Translations under genes and position numbers: made by a program
From: JANQQC01 sp965262255
GTDB taxonomy: Bacteria > Pseudomonadota > Alphaproteobacteria > Caulobacterales > Hyphomonadaceae
Direction: 5' to 3'
NCBI GenBank assembly: GCA_965262255.1
Contig: OZ253505.1
Span: forward strand, 3,348,001-3,412,000
DNA length: 64,000 bases
The notes under the pieces: generated by a model
Seen by the model: the letters and a program-made list of their open reading frames with translations, nothing else
Database searches by the model: none
Told to the model about the DNA's origin: nothing
Shown here: in pieces, positions 44,301 to 59,300 of the stretch
Position numbering within the stretch: position 1 is the first letter of the stretch
Layout of the letters: the number at the start of each line of letters is the position of its first letter

Positions 44301-47300
44301 AACCGTAACGACTTCGGATACACCATTCGTTCTAAGAGGACAATCTGGCGTAGAGTTCAGACAAGAAGCGAATGGGGGAGAAATAAAATCTACAGGTCCG
44401 GCAACAGGCGTTATTGATGCAAAAACTACGGGTAATGGAATAATTAAAATTACGACAACAGGTAAAGTAACACATGACGGTTCGGGAACGACCATACTTG
44501 CTGAATCAACGGGAACAGGAAATGTCGATGTCATAGTTGGGACGATTAGTGCTTCCTCATCAGCGACAGCGATCAAGGCCTACGGAAAGGGCGCTCAGGT
44601 TACCGTAAATGCAACAACTATTTCAGCGGGTAAAGGTGGAATAATCGCCAAAAATACCGGAACTGGGATTGTATCTGTCTCTGCTAGTCAAGCAATAAAC
44701 ACAACGAGTGGATTTGGAATATACGCTTATACCTCCGGAACAAATCTCTCAATTACAGCGTCTGGAGTATCAGGAAGTGATCATGGGGTTTCCGGAGTTA
44801 ATAAAGGCACTGGAACCACAACAATTACGACTGACGGAGCCGTAACGTCGACAGGTTCGGGCAAGTCCGGCGTTTACGCTTATTCTAAAGGAACGGCTTT
44901 AACAGTTAACAATAAGGTCGTTACCGGTCATACTGGGATTACAACGAAACACTCAGGGGCAGGAAACACGACGGTAAATGTCTCCGGAAATGTTACAGGA
45001 AGTTCGAGCCATGGTATTCACGCGACCACTTCAGGAAGTGGAAATTTACAAGTTAATGTCTCATCCGGCGTAACGGTACTCGGAAGTGCAGGTCACGGTG
45101 TTTATCTGAGCAACACGGACTCTGGAACAATTGGCATCCATGCCACGGGAACTGTAACGGGTTCAGGAACAGGTAGTCACGGAATATTTGCTAAGAATAC
45201 TGTTGCAAGTGGAACAACGATTACGATCACGGCTAATGCTGTAACGGGATCAGCCAGTGGTATCCGAGCCGAAAATGCGGGAGTAGGGAATCTAACGATA
45301 TCGGCAAGCGGAGCTGTTCTCGGTACGGCAGCAGATGGTATTTTTGCCAAAAGCACAAATAATGGAAATATTTCAATCTCAACTTCGAGCACTGTTACGT
45401 CTCAATCCGGACATGGTATTTATGCCGGAAACACGTCAACAGGAACAGTAACGGTGAACGCATCCGATGCCGTAACCGGAGCGAGTGCAGGCAAACACGG
45501 AATTTATATTAATAATACTAGTTCTGGAGGTGTTGTAACTGTTACAGCTGAACAAGTCACGGGGGCTTCACACGGAATTTACATCAAGACTGCAGGAAGT
45601 GGAACGCATTCGATAACGACGACGAGTGCCGTTCTTGCTAACGCCGGACATGGCATATATATCAATGATAGTAATACAACGGCAACGAATACGATTACTG
45701 TTGAGGGGGCAGTAACGGGATCGGGAACAGGCAATGCGGGAATTCGAGTAAAACGTACAGGCGGTGGCACTGTCAACGTAACAGCTTCAGCAACAGTCAC
45801 AGGTAGTGCAGGACACGGTCTGCACATTACCAACGCGACAGCCGGTAATTTGACGGTTTCAGTTGTTGCTAATTCTTCGGGTGACATCAAGGGATTAGGA
45901 GCAAACAATCACGCGATTTATGCTAGTGACTCCGGAACAGGCAATCTTTCTTTAACGGTCAGTAGTGCGGGCGATGACAATCGATCGGGCAGTGGTGGTC
46001 ACGGCATAGTCGCTAAGAATACAGGAGGAGGTTCGGTCTCGGTCGATACGAGTGATCAGAACTTCACACTAATAGCAGGGGGAGATGGGTTACAAGTTAC
46101 AAACGAATCTGGAACCTCGGTCACGATCGAAACTCAAGGTATAACCGGTAAAGCAAGAGGGATTTTTGCGACGAATGCTGGGACTGCAGGTTTGGAGATA
46201 ACTTCCACTGGAACGGTTTTGGGCGAAGGTGGCGTTGGGATTTATGCTAAATCTACAGGTTCAGGTAATTTGGAAATTACAGCAAGTGCAGTGACGGGCA
46301 GTGCTGGTCACGGAATCTATGCCGGAAATACAAATACGGGTTCCATTTCAATAAGCGCGAGTGGAACTGTGGTTGGCTCAGGAGCAGGTAGCCATGGAAT
46401 ATTCGCTAATAACACAGTTGCCAACGGAACAAGTATTACGATAACGGCTAACGCTGTTACGGGATCTGCGAGCGGAATTCGTGCAGAGAATGCGGGTGCA
46501 GGTAATCTCACGATTTCAGCAAGTGGTGCTGTTCTTGGAGAAACAGCAGACGGTATATTTGCCAAATCAACTGGAAACGGGAACTTAACCGTTTCGACAT
46601 CAAACACGGTGACCTCTCAGGCTGGGCATGGGATATTTGCAGAAAATACCTCCACGGGATCTGTATTGATTAAAGCGTCGAATACAGTTTCAGCGTCAGG
46701 CGCAGGCAAACATGGCATATTCGTGAAAAATGTTGCGTTAGGGAATTCCGTTACGATAGAGGTAAACGCGGTTGACGGATCAGCCAGTGGTATAAGAGCC
46801 GAAAACGCCGGGTCTGGTATTTTGTCGATCACCGCTACAGGAGATGTGACAGGAGATAACGGAGATGCAATCTTTGCAAAGAGTACCGGAAGCGGTAATA
46901 TTTCTGTAACGGCAGCGACGGTTTGGGGAGGATACGGTTCGGGTAATGTCGCTGGCCACGGAGTATACGTTGATAATCAAGCGACAGGAACAATAGTTAT
47001 CACTACTACGGATTCTGTGAGAAGTACTGGGACTGGAAAACACGGTATATTTGTTAAGAATGCGTCTACGGGGGGCGCAATCACGATAGATGCTGAGCAA
47101 GTAACGGGTTCTGCTCACGGTATATTCGTAGACAACGCTGGTAATGGAATCCTCACGCTGACCAACACTGCAGCTGTGCTAGGCAATGCCGGTCACGGTA
47201 TTTATACAAAAAATACAAACAGTTCTGTTACCGAAACTATAAATGTTCGAGGGGCTGTAACAGGTTCGGGAACGAATAATGCCGGTATTCGAGTCAATCG

Positions 47301-50300
47301 AACGGGTGGTGGAACGGTAAACTTCAGCTTATCAGGAGCAGTTACGGGTTCAGCGGGTCATGGACTTCATCTCACCAATGCAACGGGAGGTAATCTAACG
47401 GTTTCTGTCGTTGCTAATGCATCTGGTGATATCAAAGGAGTGGGAGCGAATAGTCACGCGATCTATGCAAGTGACGCAGGAACAGGAAATCTCTCATTAA
47501 CAGTGAGTAGTGCCGGAGATGACAACCGAGCTGGCAGTAGTGGTCACGGTATTGTTGCCAAGAATACAGGAGGCGGTTCAATCTCGGTCGATACGAAAGC
47601 ACAAAACTTTATACTTGCAGCAGGGGGGGATGGATTACAAGTTACGAATGAATCTGGAACTTCGGTCGCGATCGAAACACAAGGAATTACCGGTAAAGCC
47701 AGAGGGATTTTTGCAACGAATGCTGGGACAGCAGGATTAACGATTACGTCAACGGGTACCATTTTGGGCGAAGGTGGTGCAGGGATTTACGCCAAGTCAA
47801 CGGGTTCCGGTAATTTGGAAGTCACAACGAGTGCAGTTACAGGCAGTGCTGGCCATGGAATCTACGCAGCGAATACGAATACAGGAACAATTTTGATTAG
47901 TGCAAGCGGCACAGTTATCGGTTCTGGAACCGACAACCACGGCATTTATGCAAAAAACACAGTGGCAAGCGGAACGTCAATTACGGTAACAGCCAATGCG
48001 GTTACGGGTTCGGCCTATGGGATATATGTGTCTAACTCAGGTGCTGGCGATATAACGATTTCAGCGAGTGGTGCGGTATTAGGCACAGCGTGTGGGGCAA
48101 TTTTTGCAGAAAGTACCGGGAATGGCAATATCACCATAAGAGTTGCAGGGGTATCATCAAACTCGGGATATGGAATTTACGCAAGAAATGCCAATACAGG
48201 TACGATTCTTATAAGCGCAAGCGGAACAGTCATAGGAACGGGAACGGGTTATCACGGAATATTGGCAACTAATTCTGGGGCAGCGGGTGGAGCGATAACA
48301 ATAACGGCGAACGCAGTCACGGGTTCGGCCAGTGGAATATACGCAACGAATGCCGGAGCGGCAAATCTGACGATAGAAACGACTGGTGCAATTCTCGGAA
48401 AATCGGGAGCAGCCATATACGCCAAGTCGACCAATAATGGCAATGTATCAGTTTCGGCATCGAACACGGTGACAGCTCAGTCTGGTCATGGAATATATGC
48501 TGGAAACACGTCTACGGGAACAATAACCGTTGACACATCAAATACTGTCACGGGAACAGGAACGGGTTATCACGGTATTTTCGTTAAGAACGCCGCTCAG
48601 GGAACGACGGCTTCGATTACAGCTGGAACAGTAACAGGTTCAGCGAGTGGTATTCGACTAGAGAATGCTGGAACGGGCAACTCCACGGTTACGACAAATG
48701 GAACAATAACAGGTCAAAGCGGAGATGCGATATTCGTTCTGAATACCGGTGCAGGTGATATATCCATTACAACTTCCGAAGCTGTTACTGCTAGCGGAAC
48801 TACCAGCGGGGCGGGGATTAAGGCTCAAGCGGACGGTGCTGGAGACATTACTCTTAACGTAAGCGGAGCGGTAACCGGCGGCACAGGGGCTAATGCCGTT
48901 GGAATTGATACTCTGACAAATAGTGGTTCAGCCACGGTAACCATAGAAGGTGGAAATGTTACTGCAAGTAACGGAATCGCAATTCGCAATGATGAAGGCC
49001 AGTCTAAGTTCACTATAAAAACCGGCACTCAGATTTCAGGCAAAGTTCAATTGGGAGCCGGGCAAGACACCTTCACCTTCTCAGGTGGAACGTTAACGTC
49101 TGCAGCAACGTTCGACGGTGGAACCGATTCAGGTAGTACGCAGTCCGTTGATGATCTTCAGTTCGCCTCAGGAACACACGCCCTCACAGCAACTAATCTG
49201 ACTAACTGGGAAAAAGTTTCCGTACAAACAGGGGCAACAGTCTCCTTCCTAGGAACTCAAACTTTAACGACGGGTGAACTGGCGTTGGCCGGTGCATTAA
49301 CGATGCAAGACGACGCTGCGGATGACGCGTTTACTTTGAGTAATAATCTTACAGGCGGTGGTTCGATTAGCATTGATGTCGATTTTTCGACAGGTAGCAC
49401 AGATACGATCACCGTATCAGGAAATACCACAGGTTCGACAACTATAAACGTTGCGACAGTTTCTAATCAAGGTACGGGCAGGATAGAACGCATAACAGTT
49501 GCTCAGGTCAGCGGCACTACGAGCGCAAATGCATTTGTGCTTCCCGGAGGAAAGTTTGAAGCTTCGTCATTTGAATATACTTTGGAGTTTGTATCTGCGA
49601 GTAAATCCTTTGATCTGGTTAGAGGAAGAGCGATTGTGGCAGGTTGTTATGAAAATGCAACTGTACCAGGCTTTTATGAATGTTACGGAAATATCACTCA
49701 GGCATACTCTTTCTCCAAAACTGGCAACACAGGAATTTTAGTCGATTTTGATACGAGTGCTAGTATGACGGTTTCTTCTGCGAGTACTCCATTTGTGTTA
49801 CGAGGGCAGTCAAGTGTAGAATTTAGACAAGAAGCGAATGGTGGAGAAATAAAATCGACAGGTACAGCGACAGGTGTTATAGATGCAAAAACAACGGGCA
49901 ACGGTATTCTCAAAATCACAACGACGGGCAAAGTCACGCATGACGGCTCTGGAACGACTATTCTCGCTGAGTCGACAGGAACCGGTAATGTCGATGTGAT
50001 CGTAGGTACAATCAGTGCTTCTTCGTCGGCTACGGCAATCAAGGCTTATGGTAAAGGTTCGCAAGTTACAGTAAGTGCTACGACAATATCGGCTGGCACC
50101 GGTGGAATAATCGCTAAGAACACTGGAACAGGAATCGTAAGAGTTTCTGCCAGTCAAGCGGTAAATACAACGAGTGGATTCGGGATTTATGCTTATACGT
50201 CGGGAACGAATCTAACGATAACGACCTCGGGAGTTTCAGGAACTGATCATGGTGTTTCAGGCGTAAATAAAGGCACTGGTACAACATCAATAACGACAGA

Positions 50301-53300
50301 TGGAGCGGTAACGTCCACAGGTACAGGCAAGTCCGGCGTTTATGCGTATTCGAAAGGAACATCTTTAACACTAAACACAAAAGCAGTAACGGGTCATACA
50401 GGGATAACGACGAAGCATTCGGGAGCAGGGAATACGTCGGTTTCGGTATCTGGCAATGTAACAGGAAACTCCAGTCACGGTATACATGCGGCAAGCACAG
50501 GTCGTGGAAACATTCAAGTCAATGTATCAAGCGGTGTCACAGTTTTGGGTACAGCAGGACATGGAATATATCTCAGCAACACAAATACCGGAACGCTTAG
50601 CATCAATGCAACGGGAACAGTAACGGGTTCAGGTACAGGTAGCCATGGGATACTCGCCAAGAATACAGTTGCAAGTGGAACAACTATAACGATCACTGCC
50701 AATGCCGTCACAGGTTCGGCGAGCGGTATTCGAGCAGAGAATGCCGGAACAGGTAACCTTGCAATTACGGCTACAGGAACAGTAACTGGTAAAGGTGCAG
50801 ATGGTATTTTTGCCAAGAGTTCAGCGAGTGGCAACATCACGGTAACTGCTGTTTCAGTGAGAGGTGGAAACGGTACAAATGCATTAGGCCATGGAATATA
50901 TGTCGACAATACCTCGACCGGAACAGTTAATGTAACGGCGACAGATGCTGTCACTGGATCAGGGGCTAGCAAACACGGTATCTTCGTCAAGAATGCAGCA
51001 GATGGTGGGAACATCACCGTAGCTGCCGAACAAGTGACGGGTTCGGCTCACGGTATTTTCATTGATAATGCTGGCAACGGAACATTAACCTTAACGAATA
51101 CAAATGCTGTTTTAGGTAATGCTGGCCATGGAATTTATACCAAAAATACAAACTCGTCTGTTACCGAAACTATAAACGTTAGAGGCTCAGTCACGGGTTC
51201 GGGAGCAAATAACGCTGGCGTTCGCGTCTTCCGAACAGGTGGTGGAACTATTAATTTCAGTGTATCGGGAGCTGTAACGGGTTCTGCTAGTCATGGCCTT
51301 CATGTTACTAATGCCACTGGTGGTGACCTAACAGTTTCTGTCGTTGCTAATGCATCCGGTGATATCAAAGGACTAGGAGCAAATAGTCATGCGATTTATG
51401 CTAGCGACTCTGGAACGGGTAATCTTTCCTTAACGGTTAGTAGTGTGGGAGATGATAACCGTGCAGGGAGTGGTGGTCACGGTATCGTTGCTAAGAATAC
51501 GGGAGGCGGCTCTGTCTCGGTCGATACCAAGGCACAGAATTTCGTGCTAGCGGCAGGAGGAGATGGGTTACGAGTAACAAATGAATCTGGAACGTCAGTT
51601 ACGATCGAAACACAAGGAATAACTGGTAAGGCTAGAGGAATTTTTGCAACGAATGCTGGGACAGCAGAATTAGAGATTACTTCGACTGGCACGATTTTGG
51701 GTGAAGGCGGCGTAGGGATTTATGCCAAGTCGACAGGTTCAGGTAATTTGGAAGTTACCGTATCAGCTGTTACGGGAAGTGCAGGCCACGGAATATATGC
51801 TGGTAACACCAATTCAGGAACCATTTCGATCAGTGCAAGTGGTTCTGTTATCGGTTCCGGAAACGCTAGTCACGGGATATTTGCCAAGAATACTTCCACT
51901 AGTGGAACAAGTATAACAATCACTGCGAACGCTGTAACAGGATCAGCTAGCGGAATTCGAGTAGAGAATGCTGGAACGGGTGACATTTCGATCACGGCAA
52001 CGGGAACGATCACAGGCGAAACTGCTGATGGAGTATTTGCGAGACACTCACAGAGTGGGAATGTTTCAGTCTCTGTTGCAACGGTTACGGGTGCAAGTGG
52101 TACAGGGGCAACAGGACATGGAATATATGTTGATAATCAAGCGACAGGAACAGTTGCTGTCACAGCGACCGATGCTGTAACGGGTTCGGGAACCGGCAAA
52201 CACGGTATTTTTGTTAAGAATGCATCTACGGGAGGAGCGATCACAATAGCGGCAGAACAAGTAACAGGTTCTGCACACGGAATATTCCTAGACAATGCGG
52301 GTAATGGAACGCTTACGCTGACCAACACGGGTGTTGTGCTAGGTAAGTCCGGACATGGTATTTATACCAAGAATACAAATAGTTCTGTTACAGAAACTAT
52401 AAACATTCGAGGGGCTGTAACAGGTTCTGGAACAAATAATGCTGGTATTCGAGTTCATAGAACAGGTGGAGGAACGGTTAACTTTAGTGTTTCAGGAGCA
52501 GTTACGGGTTCAGCCAATCATGGTCTTCATATTACCAATGCCACGGGAGGCAATCTAACGGTTTCTGTTGTTGCTAATGCTTCTGGTGACATCAAAGGAG
52601 TAGGAGCAAACAGTCACGCGATTTATGCGAGCGACTCAGGAACTGGTAATCTTTCTTTAACTGTCAGTAGTGCAGGTGATGACAATCGAGCCGGAAGCAG
52701 TGGTCATGGTATCGTTGCTAAGAATACAGGAGGCGGTTCAATCTCGGTCGATACGAAAGCACAGAACTTCATACTTGCAGCAGGGGGGGATGGATTACGA
52801 GTTACGAATGAATCTGGAACTTCGGTCGCGATCGAAACACAAGGAATTACCGGTAAAGCCAGAGGGATTTTTGCAACGAATGCTGGGACAGCAGGATTAA
52901 CGATTACGTCAACGGGTACCATTTTGGGCGAAGTTGGTGCAGGGATTTACGCCAAGTCAACGGGTTCAGGTAATTTGGAAATCACAGCGAGTGCAGTTAC
53001 AGGCAGTGCTGGCCATGGAATCTACGCAGCGAATACGAATACAGGAACTATTTTGATTAGTGCAAGCGGCACAGTTATCGGTTCTGGAACCGACAACCAC
53101 GGCATTTATGCAAAAAACACAGTGGCAAGCGGAACGTCAATTACGGTAACAGCCAATGCGGTTACGGGTTCGGCCTATGGGATATATGTGTCTAACTCAG
53201 GTGCTGGCGATATAACGATTTCTGCGAGTGGTGCGGTATTAGGCACAGCGTGTGGGGCAATTTTTGCAGAAAGTACCGGGAATGGCAATATCACTATAAG

Positions 53301-56300
53301 AGCTGCAGGGGTATCATCAAACTCGGGATATGGAATTTACGCACGAAATGCCAATACAGGTACGATTCTTATAAGCGCAAGCGGAACAGTCATAGGAACG
53401 GGAACGGGTTATCACGGAATATTGGCAACTAATTCTGGAGCGACCGGTGGAGCAATAACGATCACGGCAAATGCAGTTACGGGTTCGGCCAGTGGAATAT
53501 ACGCAACGAATGCTGGAGCTGCAAACCTAACAATTGAAACAACAGGTGCAATTCTCGGAAAATCGGGAGCGGCCATTTATGCCAAGTCGACCAATAACGG
53601 CAATGTATCTGTTTCAGCTTCTAACACAGTTACTTCACAGTCTGGTCATGGAATATACGCAGGAAACACGTCTACGGGAACAATAACCATTGACACATCA
53701 AATACTGTCACGGGAACAGGAACGGGTTATCACGGTATTTTCGTTAAGAACGCCGCTCAGGGAACGACGGCTTCGATTACAGCCGGAACAGTAACAGGGT
53801 CAGCGAGTGGTATTCGACTAGAGAATGCTGGAACGGGCAACTCCACGGTTACGACAAACGGAACAATAACAGGTCAAAGCGGAGATGCGATATTCGTTCT
53901 GAATACCGGTGCAGGTGATATATCCATCACAACTTCCGAAGCTGTTACTGCTAGCGGAACTACCAGCGGGGCGGGGATTAAGGCGCAAGCGGACGGTGCT
54001 GGAGACATTACTCTTAACGTAAGCGGAGCGGTAACCGGCGGCACAGGGGCTAATGCCGTTGGAATTGATACTCTGACAAATAGTGGTTCAGCCACGGTAA
54101 CCGTAGAAGGTGGAAATGTTACTGCAAGTAACGGAATCGCAATTCGCAATGATGAAGGCCAGTCTAAGTTCACTATAAAAGCCGGCACTCAGATTTCAGG
54201 CAAAGTTCAATTGGGAGCCGGCCAAGACACTTTCACCTTCTCTGGCGGAACTTTAACCTCTGCAGCAACGTTCGACGGTGGAACCGATTCAGGTAGTACG
54301 CAGTCCGTTGATGATCTTCAGTTCGCCTCAGGAACACACGCCCTCACAGCAACAAATCTGACTAACTGGGAAAAAGTTTCCGTACAAACAGGGGCAACAG
54401 TCTCTTTCCTAGGAACTCAGTCTCTGACGACCGGTGAACTAGCGTTAGCAGGTACGCTGTCATTGCAAGATAGTGCAACCGATGATGCCTTCACTGTTAC
54501 CGGAAATTTAACCGGCGGGGGAACATTAAGTGTAGACGTTGATTTTAGTTCAACAGGGAGCGCTGACACCATAAATGTGACAGGAAATGTAACTGGATCC
54601 ACGACCCTAAACATTGCTACGGTTTCCGGACAAGGAACAGCGCGAGCAAGAAGCATAACAGTTGTTCAAGTTACTGGCACCGCCTCGTCGAATGCTTTTG
54701 TATTATCAGGGGGGTCATTCGAAGCTAATCCTTTCGCCTACACTTTGGAGTACGACTCATCGACTAAGTCTTTCAATCTTGTTCGCGGAAATGCAATCTC
54801 ACCGGGTTGTTTCGAAAGTAGCACAACTCTAGGTATGTATGAGTGTTTTGGAGATATTACTGAAGCTTACTCCTTTACCAAGACCGGAACAACGAACATT
54901 ACAGTTTTATTCACAGAGGCAGCGACTCAAACAATCTCGTCTTCAGAAAAACCATTTGTATTGAGAGGTCAGGCCGGTATAGAATTTAGACAAGAAGCAA
55001 ATGGTGGAGAAATTAAATCAACTGGTGATGCCACCGGTGTCATTGATGCGATGACCACTGGTAACGGACAACTAAAAATCACAACGACGGGCAAAGTAAC
55101 GCATGACGGCTCTGGAACAACGATACTAGCGGAATCTACGGGAACAGGAAATGTTGATGTCATCGTAGGTACGATCAGTGCGTCCTCATCGGCTACGGCA
55201 ATCAAGACTTATGGAAAAGGTTCACAAGTAACAGTAAGTGCTACGACCATATCGGCTGGAACTGGTGGAATAATCGCTAAGAATACCGGAACAGGAATTG
55301 TAAGAGTTTCTGCCAGTCAAGCGGTAAATACAACAACTGGCTTCGGGATTTATGCTTCTACCTCGGGAACGAATCTCACGATAACGACTTCGGGAGTTTC
55401 TGGCAGTGACCACGGTGTTTCTGGTGTAAATAAAGGCACAGGAACAACATCCATCACGACGGATGGAGCGGTAACGTCATCGGGTACAGGTAAATCCGGT
55501 GTTTATGCCTATTCAAAAGGAACGGCTTTAACACTTAGTACAAAAGCAGTAACAGGCCATACAGGGATTACAACGAAGCATTCGGGAGCAGGGAATACGT
55601 CGGTTTCGGTATCTGGCAATGTAACAGGAAACTCCAGTCACGGTATACATGCGGCAAGCACAGGTCGTGGAAACATTCAAGTCAATGTATCAAGCGGTGT
55701 CACAGTTTTGGGTACAGCAGGACATGGAATATACCTCAGCAACACAAATACCGGAACGCTTAGCATCAATGCAACGGGAACAGTAACGGGTTCAGGTGCA
55801 GGTAGTCACGGGATACTCGCCAAGAATACAGTTGCAAGTGGAACAACGATAACGATCACTGCCAATGCCGTGACAGGTTCGGCGAGCGGTATTCGAGTAG
55901 AGAATGCCGGAACAGGTAACCTTGCAATTACGGCTACAGGAACAGTAACTGGTAAAGGTGCAGATGGTATTTTTGCTAAGAGTTCAGCGAGTGGTAACAT
56001 CTCGGTAACAGCTGTTTCGGTGAGAGGTGGAAACAGTACGAATGCATTGGGCCATGGGATTTATGTCGACAACACTTCGACCGGAACGGTTAATGTAACG
56101 GCGACCGATGCCGTCACTGGATCAGGGGCTAGCAAACACGGTATCTTCGTCAAAAACGCAACAAGTGGCGGGAACATCACCGTAGCTGCCGAACAAGTGA
56201 CGGGTTCGGCTCACGGTATTTTCATTGATAATGCCGGCAACGGAACATTAACCTTAACGAATACAAATGCTATTTTAGGTAATGCTGGCCATGGAATTTA

Positions 56301-59300
56301 TACCAAAAATACAAACTCGTCTGTTACCGAAACTATAAACGTACGAGGCTCAGTCACGGGTTCAGGATCGACGGGTGCAGGGATCAGAGTTGCCAGAACA
56401 GGCGGTGGAACTATCAATCTCAGTGTTTCGGGCGGTGTGACTGGAACTGCAAGTCATGGATTACATTTCACAAACATAACGGGAGGTAATCTAACAGTCT
56501 CAGTCGTCGCCAATGCAGCCGGAGATATTAAAGGCTTAGGAGCAAACAGCCATGCGATTTACGCGAGCGACGCAGGAGCGGGCAACCTTTCATTAACTGT
56601 CAGTAGTGCGGGAGATGATAATCGAGCAGGAACAAATGGTCATGGAATAGTAGCTAAGAACACCGGAGGGGGTTCAGTTTCCGTTGATACCAGTGATCAG
56701 AATTTTGTGCTGGCTGTTGGCAAAGATGGGTTAAACGTTACGAATACATCAGGCACTTCGGTTATGATCGAAACGCAAGGAATAACCGGTAAGGCCAGAG
56801 GGATTTTTGCAACGAATGCTGGGACAGCAGGGTTAACGATTACGTCAACCGGTACAATCTTGGGTGAAGGCGGCACTGGGATATACGCTAAGTCAACGGG
56901 TTCAGGTAATTTGGAAGTTACCGTATCAGCTGTTACGGGAAGTGCAGGCCACGGAATATATGCTGGTAACACCAATTCAGGAACCATTTCGATCAGTGCG
57001 AGTGGTTCTGTTATCGGTTCCGGAAACACTAGTCACGGTATATATGCAACAAATACAACATCAAGTGGAACATCAATTACCATAACAGCCAATGCAGTAA
57101 CGGGTTCGGCCTATGGGATATATGTCGTGAATTCGGGGGCTGGCGATACGACAATTTCAGCGAGTGGTGCAGTATTAGGTGAAACGAGAGATGCAATATC
57201 TGTAGAAAGTACAGGAAATGGCAATATCACTATAAGAGCTGCAAGCGCAACGTCGAACTCGGGATATGGAATCTACGCAACAAATGTTAATACTGGAACG
57301 ATTAGAATAAGTGCGAGTGGAACAGTCATTGGAACGGGAACAGAAAGACATGGAATAGTAGCGAGTAATTCGGCAGCAACTGGTGGAACAATAACAATAA
57401 CGGCGAACGCTGTTACAGGTTCGGCTAGTGGAATATTCGCTACGAATGCCGGAGCTGCAAACCTAACTATAGAAACAACGGGGGCAATACTTGGAAAATC
57501 GGGAACTGCGATATATGCCAAGTCGACCAACAACGGCAATGTATTGATTTCAGCCTCCAACACGGTCACGTCACAGTCAGGTCACGGGATATATGCTGCA
57601 AACACAACAACAGGAACAGTAACGGTCAGCACTTCAAATACTGTCATCGGAGCCGGAACTGGTAATCACGGTATTTTCGTTAAAAACGCCGCTCAGGGAA
57701 CTACGGCCGAGGTTTCAACTGGAGCAGTAACGGGGGCAGCCAGCGGTATTCGACTAGAGAATGCCGGAACGGGTAACTCCACGGTAGAGACAAATGGAAC
57801 GATAACTGGGCAAGGCGGTGACGCTATAATCGTTCTGAATACCGGTGCCGGTGATATATCTATAACAACCTCGGGAACTGTAACTGCTAGTGGATCGACC
57901 AGTGGAGCGGGAATCAAGGCCCAAGCGGACGGTGCTGGAGACATTACTCTTGATGTGAGCGGTGCTGTAACAGGCGGCACAGGTGCAAATGCGGTAGGAA
58001 TCGACATTCTCACAAATAGTGGTTCAGCCACGGTAACAATACAAGGTGGAAACGTTACAGCGAGCAACGGAATTGCAATCCGCAATGATGAAGGTCAATC
58101 TAAGTTTACGATCGAGACGGGCACTCAGATTTCTGGCAAGGTGCAGTTGGGAGCCGGACAAGACACATTCACATTCTCAGGTGGAACCTTAACGTCTTCT
58201 GCAACTTTTGATGGAGGAACAGACTCAGGAAATACACAGTCCGTCGATGATCTTCAATTCGCCTCTGGAACTCATGCATTAACAGCAACCAATCTAACTA
58301 ACTGGGAAAAAGTTTCCGTACAAACAGGAGCAACAGTCTCGTTCCTAGGAACGCAAACATTAACAACGGGCGAACTAGCTCTTGCTGGAATTGTATCCCT
58401 ACGAGATGATGCCGGAAACGATGCATTTACTTTATCTGGTAATCTAGCAGGTGGAGGAACAATCAACATTGATGTCGATTTCTCAAGTGGAAATACCGAT
58501 ACGATTACTGTTTCAGGAAACACCTCTGGATCGACAACTCTTAGTATCTCAACAGTTTCCACTCAAGGCAGTAGTAGAACAGAGCGAGTAACTGTCGCTC
58601 AGGTGAGCGGAACTACGAGTGCCAATGCTTTTGTATTGCCAGGAGGAAAATTCGAAGCGTCGTCATTTGAATACACATTGGAGTTTGTGTCTGCGAGTAA
58701 ATCCTTTGATCTCGTAAGAGGACGAGCGATCGTCGCGGGATGTTATGAAAGCGCTACCGTTCCAGGCTTCTACGAATGTTATGGAGACATAACACAAGCC
58801 TATTCCTATAGTAAAACAGGTAATACTGATATCCTAGTTGATTTCGACGCAAGTGCTACAATGACCGTCTCCTCTGCGAGTACTCCGTTTGTACTTCGAG
58901 GACAGGCAGGAGTTGAGTTCCGACAAGAAGCCAGCGGAGATGAGATTAAATCGACGGGTTCAGCCACGGGTGTGATTGATGCCATGACCACTGGAAATGG
59001 ATTGGTCAAAATCACGACTACCGGTAAAGTTACGCACGACGGATCAGGAACTTCCATTCTCGCCGAGTCTACAGGAACTGGCAACGTCGAACTAATCGTG
59101 AGTACTGTCAGTGCTTCCACATCTGCAACGGCGATTAAAGCCTATGGAAAAGGAGCGGAAGTTACGGTCAGTGCGACGACCATATCAGCAGGAACCGGCG
59201 GAATAATTGCCAAAAATACCGGCACTGGAATTGTATCAGTCTCAGCGAGTGACGCTGTCAACACAACGACCGGTTTCGGGATTTATGCTTATACGTCTGG

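Larger units (their letters stand above)
49645..54807 (+). repeat. Passenger-like unit U12 (1721 aa), a mosaic of neighbouring units
   Basis: DDNRAG signatures are at 51451 and 52678, again 1,227 nt apart. Its entry matches U13 and U15, its middle matches U9 (offset 17,016), and its end matches U11 (offset 5,160). It is the clearest patchwork in the window. Confidence 0.85.

Noticed and set aside
48090..48272. Short plus-strand reading frames in frames 2 and 3, some duplicated (48090-48272 and 53250-53432)
   Set aside because: They lie inside the giant gene out of frame and are duplicated only because the underlying DNA block is duplicated. Their low-complexity translations show no domain.
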